From positions 16,092,597 through 16,156,596 of the forward strand of contig CM072512.1 of NCBI GenBank assembly GCA_036898135.1: DNA of 64,000 nucleotides. Reading direction: 5' to 3'. The translations under genes were made by a program, and so were the position numbers. Under the pieces are notes generated by a model. It made no database searches. It was not told the origin of the DNA and was given only the letters and a program-made list of their open reading frames with translations. How positions within the stretch are numbered: position 1 is the first letter of the stretch; each line of letters begins with the position of its first letter. Shown in pieces: positions 26,992-34,363 of the stretch. This stretch comes from Oncomelania hupensis. Taxonomy: Eukaryota; Mollusca; Gastropoda; Littorinimorpha; Pomatiopsidae.

Positions 26992-29806
26992 CATTATCTA
27001 TAAGCCAAAATTATAACTTCTGAGTAAATTTTTAAAATTATGAGTGGACTCCAAAATGTTACATAACTATAAATGTAGGGAAAGGGAAGGAGGGGACCAA
27101 ATACACATCAACTAACAAAGAAGTTCAATTGTATTTTGAACTTGAGAGCATTAAATGTTTTACAACAGTCTAAACAAATTATAATATTTACAAAGTACAA
27201 ATTAGTACAGTATTCTTGTACTAACAAGTGATACTAATTAACTTTTTAAGCTACTAGCGCACAGAGAAGAAAAAAAGGGTTTCGGCTCCATATACTATCT
27301 GATTGTACATGTTTATATTCTGATAAATGTTGACTGTTATCAACTGGCAGTGATCTTACTTTGAAGACTGGTCTTACTGATTAGCTTATTCACATACCTT
27401 GAGTATGATCTGTAACCTGCAACTTCCTCATCCCATCCCTAACAACTTGATATCCCTAGCAATTTTATTTTGTACTGATTAGTCAACTGATCGTAGACAC
27501 AGTTATGCCTGCACATGGCAATGTAACTTAACCAAGTCAGGGGACAGCTAACTAAAGAATTAAATAAAAGTATAAACAAATACGATTTTATTTCAAAATT
27601 ACATACAAATGTATAACTATTACTGTATTAGTGATCATAAAGAACTTGACTATTAATTAATCGTAAAACCTCCCTTAATAATAAAATTTAATGGTTTATT
27701 CCACCCATGTCATTTTTGCCTTGCTTTACCACTCCTTCAAAGGCAATCGCAGCAGAACTTACTCTTATTACTAAGCAAGGTTCATCATTTGAAGTCTAGA
27801 TACACTGTAGTGTATGCCTGATTCAGCAATTTCTTGGTATGGCTGTGTATATTGAATAAATTCAAACCCACCCATCCATAAAGCTGAAACGGTTCACTGA
27901 CCATCAGAGTGGTGTATGATTTCAAAAATAAAAATATTACAAGTACTCAGTGATCAATATGGTGATTTGCAGATGAAAGAAAAATAAAGGGATTCTTAAA
28001 GATGAAGAACACTATGCTAACTCTACACTTTATAATTAGGAAGTTGCTTTAACTAAGTGGTGCTGAAGGGACAAGACAAATAATTATACAGCTCTTTCTG
28101 ATATGGGCAATTATGCAACAGTGCTTGTGTAAACCAGATAAAACCAATAGAATGCATGTGTTCAAACAATAATATATTTAAACTGTTTTGAACTGATTTT
28201 ATTTTGCTAAAAATGGTAAGCTAAAATATTTATTTAAAACAAACACAATACAGTATAAACTATAATACAACAGTTTAACCTAGAAGGCCAAAGCCCATAT
28301 GACTCACAAGTTCCACAGGAAATCTAAGCTAACATTATTCTATAGCAAAATAAAAGTGCCCTGTGTAGGTGGATCTATACAAAAACAGAACTAAAAAGAC
28401 TGGTTTTCAAAATCCCTATCGCAATCACTGAATAGGGTTAATTAATCAATGTCCATGATCATTGAACAAAAGTGTACACAGTACTACTGGCATTTCATGA
28501 AAATTAATTTATGAAAAATATCTACTGAATGTGCTTCAGGAGTTGTTCACATTCATAAAGCAATTTAATACAAAATGTTAAGTCTTCCTTTTTCTCTTCA
28601 AGTTCAAGATTTTGCTTTCATTATTTCCGTTCTAGAATGCACCCATCTGCATCATCATGTTAAAATAGCCTAGACTAGAGCGAATGGCACTAAACAAATA
28701 TATATATCATATATACAAAATAAATCAAAAACTGTACAGCATTGCCATTAGCCATTAAATGTTGCACTAAAAATTATCTGTTTAAAATACCAAAATAGCA
28801 ATAAAACAAGTATTTGTTAAATCAATAAATTCAACTGATCATGTATTCATTATCATTTCAATAATGCTAATTTGACTATAAAAATAATAAAGTTCTACTT
28901 TTTTTTTTTTTAAAAAAGAAGAAAAGAATCAGTCAAATGAAGAAAACTGAAAAAAAACAACACTTGGTCATGTATGTATGGAATGTTTTAATCATAAAAT
29001 AAATTAAACTCTAAAGTACTTGTCAAGTATGACAGATGGACATGATTAAAGACAGAAGAGGACAGTAACAGTGGAAAAAAAAAACCTTACGACTTAACAC
29101 ATGCATGTTAAGATTTTTGTTTTCAGATGGACATTAAAGGAAGAAGAGGAAGATCAGTCACCTGTCATACTCGACAATTACTTTAATTATGATTAAAATA
29201 AAAATGTCTTAGAAAGTTAACGAGACATGCAGTAAAAGTACCACCCGACTGAGTGCTTTTGTTTTGATAATTTTATGCACTGAAAAAGACTCAGATGGGC
29301 GAAAACATTGTGAAGCTGTTACTGTTAGTTTTATGGAAATCAATGTACAACATAAAATCACAGATACTGATACGCACTGTACGCACACTCAGCTATTTTA
29401 ACAGTATACATCGAAACATGAATTCAAAGATCTTGAAATATTTTCGGGTGAATCTCAGCCCTTGCTGTTATTTTAGTCAGCATGTCGCATCTTTTCCAAT
29501 TTCTGTACAACTAAACCGCGCGATCGCATAAGAAATTCCATTCAGTATCCAACTTAAAATAGTTACCTGTTTTCGGTCTTCAATATTACACACTATTAAG
29601 CAACGAATAAACAAACTACAGGCGCGGAATTCGTTCTCAAAACTTTTGACCCGAGGTCGCACTTGGCAGCCATGTTGAGGTTTGCAAGTGCTTGTTGTTG
29701 AAAACTAGGCACAGTCTACAGGAAATCACATCAGAATACAATGATCAGACTTACCTGTTAGTCTAATTTTCATAGGTCCATTTCTTCTCGACCCTTCACT
29801 AGCCAT
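6257..29806 (-). CDS. SMURF: SMURF1/2-type HECT E3 ubiquitin ligase, 5' part (exons 1-5, C2 domain)
   Basis: Five minus-strand exons (29806-29755, 20846-20808, 16746-16638, 15638-15505, 6425-6257) join with matching phases into 167 codons without a stop. The product matches the start of vertebrate SMURF1/2: RRNGPMKIRLT, then VLCAKNIAKKDFF, LPDPFAKV, NTLDPKWNQHY, ITISVWNHKKIHKKQGAGFL and ETVRGQIVISL, ending at LPDG just before the first WW domain. This is the complete C2 domain (about residues 10-145), which in this family binds membrane phospholipid and holds the HECT domain inactive. SMURF proteins ubiquitinate SMADs, TGF-beta/BMP receptors and RhoA. The WW and HECT exons must lie left of position 1; none was seen in 1-6256. 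Introns are roughly 8.9, 4.1, 1.0 and 9.1 kb and carry many transposons. Invertebrates usually have one SMURF, so SMURF1 versus SMURF2 is not decided. The family call is firm; only the 5' part is present. Confidence 0.93.
6426..6645 (-). other. open frame running in frame into SMURF exon 5; possible alternative first exon
   Basis: A minus-strand ATG at 6645 opens a frame that runs without a stop across the exon 5 acceptor and continues in the SMURF frame. The added part is rich in Pro, Arg, Ser and Thr (for example GTPPPGTPPPSPPAP) and resembles no domain I know. The stretch is GC-rich in an AT-rich intron. It could be an alternative promoter/exon giving a C2-less SMURF, or chance read-through of a GC-rich intron. 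A second minus-strand frame over the same bases is also open, which weakens the coding case. Confidence 0.25.
6646..14426. other. SMURF intron 4, left part
   Basis: Apart from the SINE at 10262-10560 no gene or element was identified. A 30-bp unit (GCTACATTACTTTTATCCGG) is repeated twice at 11667-11725. Short open frames look random. Confidence 0.5.
10262..10560 (+). mobile_element. SINE 3' portion, copy of the family at 15925-16290
   Basis: Carries the shared blocks from CAATAATGGTACTGAACGC to ATCCAGTATTATTAC, with C-rich and A-rich insertions. The tRNA-like head is missing. Several spurious frames arise here. Confidence 0.65.
14347..14846 (-). CDS. candidate exon 2 of the same unrecognised gene
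   Basis: Phase matches the donor at 14994. The product is Ser/Pro-rich (for example SDSRSPALSSHTCVHV) and passes through the left TIR into flanking intron before its stop at 14347. It overlaps an equally long plus-strand frame at 14603, and the two cannot both be taken at face value. Confidence 0.25.
14603..14869 (+). CDS. candidate small ORF in the TIR element, plus strand
   Basis: 88 codons: MVAISREDVLGEIKRKLGEE early on, with protein-like charged composition, ending at TGA. A possible GTATGT donor occurs at 14755. It is antisense to the candidate exon 2 above and has the more protein-like composition of the two. No family recognised. Confidence 0.3.
   Translation: MVEIMVAISREDVLGEIKRKLGEELHISGSEQRLCSIIEGEHDGFIETCTHVCELSAGDRESLRCDGSFIACITLYNAHASSVKDMMT
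14994..15180 (-). CDS. candidate exon 1 of an unrecognised gene inside the TIR element
   Basis: ATG at 15180 in context gcaaaATGGCG encodes MASQEDWLDLNSSNLTSHAA and on to a Lys-rich end, then meets a consensus GTAAGT donor at 14993. Upstream on the minus strand is a TGACGTC half-palindrome. Joined to an acceptor TTTGACAG at 14847, the frame stays open for 165 more codons (14846-14347), although that second part runs out of the element. No family recognised. Confidence 0.35.
15505..15638 (-). CDS. SMURF: SMURF exon 4
   Basis: Encodes YVSHKDSITISVWNHKK, then IHKKQGAGFLGCVRIMS and AIHQLKDTG. I place the donor at 15504/15503 (GTGAGT) rather than 4 nt upstream. That choice gives LKDTGFQRLDL across the junction, matching the vertebrate pattern KDTGYQRLDL. 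Confidence 0.93.
15925..16290 (+). mobile_element. SINE with B-box head and CTCCGG body
   Basis: GCGGGTTCGATTCCCGC (B box) at about 15950-15970 is followed by GGTTTTCTCCGGATACTCTG. From 16050 its 3' half matches 10295-10550: CAATAATGGTA, GCAGTCAAT, TTTACACCACCTGTT, GAGCGTGTATGTT and ATCCAGTATTATTA. Confidence 0.65.
16638..16746 (-). CDS. SMURF: SMURF exon 3
   Basis: The acceptor is TTTGCAG and the donor GTAAGTT. It encodes LPDPFAKVSVDGSGQ, CHSTDT and NTLDPKWNQHYDL, the central C2 strands and loop region, nearly identical to vertebrate SMURF. The last codon is split with exon 4. Confidence 0.93.
17306..17388 (+). mobile_element. RTE-type LINE, last about 80 bp
   Basis: Only the 3' tail of the family (GAGAAAGATGGAGTACACTGG and ATCATCTGTGGTGCCCC) followed by a GGATCGGATGG tail. 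In SMURF intron 2. Confidence 0.8.
17466..17698. repeat. 233-bp foldback (inverted repeat) element
   Basis: The two arms (about 110 bp each) are near-perfect reverse complements, beginning GTGTCCATTCAAAACCTC and meeting at GTATTGAATAC near 17585. RNA or single-stranded DNA would form one long hairpin. Located in SMURF intron 2, next to a GA microsatellite. Confidence 0.9.
17718..17843 (+). repeat. compound GA/GACA microsatellite
   Basis: GA run, then GACAGACAGACAGACA, then interrupted GA. Next to the foldback at 17466-17698. Confidence 0.95.
18285..19735. mobile_element. 1.45-kb AT-rich element with about 400-bp inverted repeats
   Basis: The left arm (18285-18683) and right arm (19243-19735) are imperfect reverse complements, with matching blocks such as TATTTTCTCTGTAAATAAC and AAATAATGCATTATTTA. 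Each arm is itself an array of short palindromic modules. The unique centre (18690-19240) has no long frame. Exact ends and target duplication are not clear. Confidence 0.75.
20298..20790 (+). mobile_element. tRNA-derived SINE, second copy of the family at 556-985
   Basis: Shares AGAGTATAAAC(T)AAGGTCTA, GATCCTGACGCTCATGTCCT, GCCCAAAGG and the end AAGAGCTATATAAAAGTGAT with the copy at 556-985. The tRNA head is degraded. Confidence 0.85.
20808..20846 (-). CDS. SMURF: SMURF exon 2 (39 nt)
   Basis: A 39-nt micro-exon between a TTTCAG acceptor and a GTAAGTA donor. It reads VLCAKNIAKKDFF plus the first base of the next Arg codon, matching the first beta strand of the SMURF C2 domain. Phases agree on both sides. 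Confidence 0.9.
21253..22785 (-). mobile_element. RTE-type LINE, 5'-truncated, with intact RT frame
   Basis: Flanked by an 8-bp duplication GTGGAGAT (21245-21252 and 22786-22793). The 3' end carries GGATA-type short repeats rather than poly(A), as in RTE elements. The 5' part, including the endonuclease, is missing. It lies in SMURF intron 1, on the same strand as the gene. Confidence 0.9.
21263..22765 (-). CDS. reverse transcriptase of the RTE-type LINE (endonuclease missing)
   Basis: 500 codons without a stop. RT landmarks in order: KSAGVDNIPAELL, NYRTISLISHPSKVLLKII, EEQAGFMAGRSTTEQI, FIDFKKAFDRVWH, GVRQGCLLSPTLFN and the catalytic FADDIDGL. A C-terminal region follows with RRLLCISY, RWYGHVTRSS, GRPKKRWEDN and a final WSMLVKRSSVVPLRPS. 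This C-terminal layout resembles BovB/RTE elements. It cannot move alone without the endonuclease half, and the start codon used is simply the first Met in a truncated copy. Confidence 0.9.
   Translation of the reverse strand: MQSLKKGKSAGVDNIPAELLQAGGEAMTDALTIICNKIWQSGEWPTPWTQSLVITLPKKGNLQECENYRTISLISHPSKVLLKIILNRLKPQAEQIIAEEQAGFMAGRSTTEQIFNLRIICEKYLQHQQHLYHVFIDFKKAFDRVWHAALWATMKVYNISPKIIEVIKSLYDKATSAVLHNSVIGNWFRTTIGVRQGCLLSPTLFNIFLERIMSDALADHEGTVSIGGRAISNLRFADDIDGLAGEEQELEQLVQRLDTTSRAYGMEISAEKTKMMTNNTNGINTDIKVQGQSLNTVHSFKYLGAIVSDNGSRQEVLSRIAQTTAALTRLKPIWKDRTISLHSKVRLLRSLVISIFLYACEAWTLTADLQRRIQSMEMRCYRRLLCISYTQHITNDEVRQTITQAIGQHDDLLTVVKKRKLRWYGHVTRSSGLAKTILQGTVQGGRRRGRPKKRWEDNIREWTGLTLSEAMRAAEDRERWSMLVKRSSVVPLRPSGYGTG
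23668..23855 (+). mobile_element. tRNA-derived SINE, second family
   Basis: Starts GGGATAGCTCAGTCGTCAGAG (A box region) and has GGTTCGATTCC (B box) about 60 nt later, then a body ending AGTGCGCTATGTAAGAGTAA and a T-rich tail. The tRNA-like head does not close into a full cloverleaf acceptor stem, so it is not a tRNA gene. Confidence 0.75.
24577..24974 (+). repeat. 125-bp direct duplication flanking a LINE fragment
   Basis: The sequence at about 24577-24696 (AATAATGTTTCTAAAAACAG to CATGATAAT) recurs essentially unchanged at about 24854-24974. The LINE piece 24719-24850 lies between the two copies and the LINE resumes right after the second. Confidence 0.9.
24719..26222 (+). mobile_element. 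RTE-type LINE copy, broken by an internal 125-bp duplication
   Basis: The RT region is recognisable from KKRNLQE-like sequence onward (MSGEEQDLEQLIQRL at 25437, RRLLGISYTQHITNNEV, HVTRASGLAKTILQ) and ends in GGATGGATGGA. Stops and frameshifts break the frame. Between 24850 and 24975 a copy of the DNA just upstream of the element interrupts it. Located in SMURF intron 1. Confidence 0.88.
25437..26099 (+). pseudogene. RT C-terminal fragment of the broken LINE copy
   Basis: A 220-codon open frame that begins inside the palm domain just after FADDIDGL and runs into the C-terminal region. The catalytic motif lies upstream in another frame, so it cannot be a working RT. Confidence 0.85.
26223..29754. 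other. SMURF intron 1, right part
   Basis: AT-rich, with one microsatellite (26921). A 101-codon minus frame at 26335-26640 has no recognisable family and no splice context that I can support. Confidence 0.5.
26921..26988 (+). repeat. AAC/AAT trinucleotide microsatellite
   Basis: AAC units pass into a longer AAT run. Confidence 0.95.
29755..29806 (-). CDS. SMURF: SMURF coding exon 1
   Basis: Starts at the ATG complementary to 29804-29806 and encodes 17 codons (MASEGSRRNGPMKIRLT) plus one base, followed by a consensus GTAAGT donor. RRNGP and KIRLT align with the extreme N-terminus of vertebrate SMURF2. No earlier in-frame ATG is needed to match the family length. Confidence 0.9.
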
Positions 29807-29970
29807 TCTTTGGGGGGAACATGAACTCAAACATCCTCAATCACAAACAAACACGTTCTAATCGACATCTGTCGATCTTTTTCATAGCAGTTTCTCTCTC
29901 TCTCTCCATGTAAATGAAGGCGTGTCGTCACTTCCGGAGCAGACAGTCAGGCTGACGTCATTGTGCGCTC
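29807..29970 (-). promoter_or_regulatory. SMURF promoter/5' UTR with ETS-type site and CRE
   Basis: Upstream of the SMURF start codon the minus strand carries CCGGAAGTGACG (around 29925-29936), an ETS-family core in the context common to metazoan housekeeping promoters. A perfect palindromic CRE, TGACGTCA, lies at 29953-29960. A short CT run lies at 29893-29906. No TATA box was seen. Binding is inferred from motif shape only. Confidence 0.6.
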
Positions 29971-30017
29971 ATTGAAAGAGTTGTGGGAAAAACTATTTGA
30001 CCGAAAATAGATCATTT

Positions 30018-30110
30018 TGAAGTACAATACAATACAAGATTATTGCTTTAGGTCCAGCGGACTCTTCCGAGCCAAATGAGGACCAGATTTTGAAGTAAGC
30101 TCTATGATTT
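30018..30110 (-). repeat. LINE/SINE 3'-end fragment with TGTAT-type tail
   Basis: On the minus strand GGTCCTCATTTGGCTCGGAA, then GAGTCCGCTGGACCTAAAGC and a TGTATTGTAT tail. The same block occurs at 63590-63668 with an ATGTA tail. Confidence 0.7.
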
Positions 30111-30815
30111 TGTTCCATAAATATTTTTTTTAAAAGCAAAATATAAAGATGAGGCAAGAAGCAAAGGTAAAGAGATTTAATTAGGCCTATAATATACCAT
30201 AAATAGCAAGGCAATATAGTATGTAAAGTACTAGTTCAGCTTTTCGTATTAGAGAGACTAAACTACTTTAGGTTGTGATTCTGCCAAAGCTTTATGTTTA
30301 TGGAATTGTGCCATAGATAAGACCTACATATGGCCATTTCGCTGTGTTCAGCCATCTGTTCAGCCAAATGGCCAACTTTGGCACAATTCCACAAAACATA
30401 AAACTTTAGCAGCAGAAAAGGGGAGATGAGATAGGTCTTTCATATTCTCACCTTTAACCCAGCTTCCAATAAAGATTACGTCCAGGATGATTTCATGTAA
30501 CTCCTGTCCCCTCTAAGTCTTTCATAGGCAAGGCAATCACAACCTGAAGTATTTTTGTCTCCCTAATTGTTCATTCTCCCCAGCGGTCGCTCTTCTTTAT
30601 AACCCTCTTCGTATTTGATCTACATTTCAGTAAAGTACGTTCAATCTACTACTTAAATTACTTCTTTTTTTTTTTTAATTGTACGCTGTCTCAATACGTT
30701 TAGGTCAAATTTGGAATATTACGACTTCCATTATTATATTATTATACACGTATATTTGTCAGTTTGGAAAAAAAAAACTTTAAAAAATAAATAAATGTAG
30801 CTAATTATTTAATGA

Positions 30816-30889
<74 letters not shown>

Positions 30890-30902
30890 CAACAACAACA
30901 AC

Positions 30903-30957
<55 letters not shown>
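30816..30957 (+). repeat. long AAT/AAC/AAT microsatellite
   Basis: About 140 bp of AAT with a central AAC block; the same AAT-to-AAC arrangement as the array at 26921. Confidence 0.96.
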
Positions 30958-31446
30958 GATTAATTATTAAAACATGTTTGAAAGGCTTGCAATATCCTAA
31001 ATTATAAGTTCTATATATTTATTTCTTGATAGTACAGATGTAGCCTACTATAATTATATGTTTCTTTGTCAGATCTGTGACGCTAACATATAAAATATAT
31101 TCATCTAATGAACACTATCTCCCTACTCTATCATAGATTATATTTCAATATTTCATAGATTTTTTTCCGTGACCACACAAGAAATATACGTATTCCTTTT
31201 GATCCCACACGCCCAGAGATCGTGGATGGATCTCACTACAACGTTCTGTGTTCCAGTAAATCAAGGGACATAATCAATCTATGACATAGATGGCAGAGTG
31301 GGATGCATGGTTATTCTACTTGACTGCTATGAGCTAGCTTCAGGATACTTCCCTCTCTGTACTCAAATACCAAAAATTTTGATCCCCGAATGATGGGTTG
31401 AATAATGAAACAATAAGAAAAGGGGAATCATCAAGACAACTGTTTG

Positions 31447-31461
31447 GAAGAGAGAGAGAGC

Positions 31462-31522
<61 letters not shown>
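31447..31522 (+). repeat. GA microsatellite
   Basis: Interrupted near the start by GAGCGAGA and AAAG, then pure GA. Confidence 0.96.
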
Positions 31523-31526
<4 letters not shown>

Positions 31527-32117
31527 GTAAACGCACTCAGTTCATGTCATTATTGACTCACATGCATGGCAATGTGAGTCTATGTACTCACTCAAACATA
31601 AAAAATTCAAGATTTTTTCAAATCTGTTCTAAATAAGTCCTAAATAGTCCAAACACAACATTTTAAAAAAATCAGTACGTCCCTCTGTCCGCAGTCCGCC
31701 TTCTGTCTGTGCAAAAACTTGCAAGTGGATTAATATCTCAGAACCTATTTTAATTATCACAACCAAACTTGGTGTATATCCATGAGACCTCATAAATGAT
31801 CAGTGAATGCTTAACTTCACTTCAAGGTCAAGGTAACAGGTTCAACAAATGTTAGTAAAAAAATTAAAGTGGTATAAGCATGGAACAAACCATGGCGGCA
31901 AGACGAAAATTAATTCAGCTCACTCTGATAGAGAACTTAAAATAAAATTGCACGTGGGAGCGCATCCACACAAGAAAGAAAAAAAGCTGATAAACCCAGG
32001 AATTTGAAATTCTATTATCAACGCTAATCAACTTCAATCAGAATACAGAATACAGATTATTCAGCCAAATGCCATCAGTGCCATTGCATTTTGATAATTG
32101 TCCCGATGTTGTAAACA

Positions 32118-32230
32118 ACTCTCACACACACGCACACGCACCCACCCACACACACCTACACGCACACACACTCATGCCACACACCACAGACAAATATCAA
32201 TCATACAGTCATATCTCTCTCACACACACT
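32118..32230 (+). repeat. interrupted CA microsatellite
   Basis: CA-rich run with CACGCA and CACCCA interruptions, just left of the split TIR element. Confidence 0.85.
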
Positions 32231-32357
32231 GTATAATACTACAACTTAAAATTAAAAAAATTTGACAGACACCATTGCAACACTGGACACAATCACACTT
32301 GCGAGGCGCCGTATTAGTAAAATGCTATAAATAACATTCTTTAATGTTTTCTATGTA

Positions 32358-32490
32358 CATTCTATAATAAATAAATAAATAAATTCTATAATAAATAAAT
32401 AAATTCTATAATTTATAAATAATTTCTATAATAAACAAATCTACTCTATAATATAGAAATATATTCTATAATATAGAAATTCGTTCCATG
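32358..32490. repeat. degenerate ATTCTATAATA-type short repeats
   Basis: About six imperfect copies of a 15-26-bp AT-rich unit (ATTCTATAATAAATAAATAA and variants) inside the split TIR element. Confidence 0.7.
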
Positions 32491-32594
32491 TATAGGCAGT
32501 TACACTTATGTTCTTGGATTAAATTCTATATTATAGGATAGATCCTATGTGCAAAGAGTGTATTGTACGTATATATAGAATGAATTATATGCAC

Positions 32595-34310
32595 TGTCAA
32601 AGCCCCCCCTTACGGTCCTTCGTTTCTCTTACCATAAAGGGGAACTCTGAGCAGTGTATGCAACCATACGTGAACAACGGATGAATAGATAGAGACAAGT
32701 ATTACGTTGGCAAAATAAAACAACAATTTATTCACATGAACATAACATGGAGTCGTAAATGAATAACTAAAATTTATAAAGGTGATAAAATCAAACGACA
32801 GAATGAAATGTTCTTTGTTTTAAATAAATTAAATGGTTCTACACAGTATTCTCGTTCAGTCTCTTTGTTTTCCTTTTCTACTGTTCACTCATTGTTCGCA
32901 CACAACCTATGCACTGTTTACAAATTTGTTGCTACTACTGTTATAACGATTTCAGTTCACAAGTCCCGTTTTACAAATACATATCACACTCCTGCGATCA
33001 AACCTTTGCAATACGAAATTGCATAATAACAAAAACGTCCCGAAGACACTAGAGCATGAACTCGCTCAACGCAGGAGTGAAATGTATATATGTCCCGGGA
33101 ACACAGTAGGCAAATAAACTAAAAATTGTCAATGCACTAGATGTAATCGATAAGTGCATACACCTCGAATGTCACTGGGACTGTAGCTGCTACGATTAGA
33201 TGCATCCGCCGTGGTCATCCAATATTTCAAAGTCTGTGGTGAAGAAGCGAAGGCAAAAAGTTAACTGGCAAAAAGTCTATTATAATACAATCGGTGAAAA
33301 GTGATGGTAAACCCAAAAACAAAGTCGAAGTTAAAGTTGAAGTTGAAGGTAAAATCGAAGTTGAAGATGAAACCAAAGGCAAAAAGCGAAGGGTACACTG
33401 CAACATAACCCATACAAAATCTTCTAAGAATTTGAGTAACAATTTATACATGCTTCCTGATGCAATTGAAAACTCAACCATTTTCCTTAATAATAATAAT
33501 CGCTAACTCTTGTATTGTAACAATCACAAATGTAAATCTAACGCATGTATGAATGAATGACTGCAACCTTGAATGTTTTGTATGCTTGGAAGAATAATGA
33601 TTGTAATAAATATGGTATCACTTATTCGAGTATAATACTTCCCCATAATATTTTAGCCCCACAACATAATGATAACCAACAATGACACGACAAAATACGG
33701 ACCACAGAAATAAATGACAACAAAGAGACACCCGACTAGCCAGTGAAAACACCCAAGTCCACACTTACTCAACTACCCGTGGATACGGTGATGCGGCTAA
33801 GGTCGGATACGTCTCTTCATCCGCAGCATTCCTTTTGGTACAGGTAGGTCAACGGTCAGGTCTACTAGTCGTCTCGATCTTCATTGACTAAAACAAACAG
33901 TCGAACTTGCACCAGTTTCAAGGTCGAACTCTTTCTCCCTCATCGTTCTCAAACGACTTCTGGTAAAAACTCAAGTTCTTGTCGTAGGGCACCGCTACGT
34001 GAGGATATCACGTACGTATTTCCTTAAGCGTACAGTTGACGGATAAAGGATTAGCAGGGACGAAAAACGATTCAACACACTGCTCCTAGATTCACTGTTT
34101 CTCGGACCTCCATGTAACGACCAAAATACCTGTCTTCTTTCTCTTTCGTCATTTCCTCTTTTCTACGACAATAAGTTACGTCACACTTTTCATTTACTTT
34201 TGTCCCGGCTTATTCAAAGGCACACAAAACGATGATTCATAGGCACTTGCGAGAAGACCACCTATCTACAAACAACAATATAAAGTTCAAACTGAGTGTG
34301 GGTCGTGACA
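32595..34310 (-). repeat. 3' LTR of the Gypsy element
   Basis: The left-hand LTR, same length as its partner and identical wherever compared line by line. It follows the polypurine tract at 34311-34322. This identity argues for insertion too recent for LTR divergence. Confidence 0.95.
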
Positions 34311-34322
34311 TACCCCCCCCTC
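34311..34322 (-). other. polypurine tract
   Basis: On the minus strand the bases before the 3' LTR read GAGGGGGGGGTA, a typical plus-strand priming tract. Confidence 0.85.
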
Positions 34323-34363
34323 AAGACAAAACCTTGGTTTTGTTCAAACTCAAAGTTCACGAC

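Larger units (their letters stand above)
30111..32302. other. spacer between SMURF and the Gypsy element
   Basis: Two microsatellites and AT-rich DNA. 31545-31930 includes CTTCAAGGTCAAGGT(A) and flanking sequence that looks like old transposon DNA but could not be assigned. Confidence 0.4.

Noticed and set aside
33227..33506. Opposed 84- and 70-codon frames in the Gypsy LTR
   Set aside because: Repeated identically in the other LTR; the Lys/Val/Glu repeat composition suggests low-complexity sequence, and LTRs rarely encode proteins.
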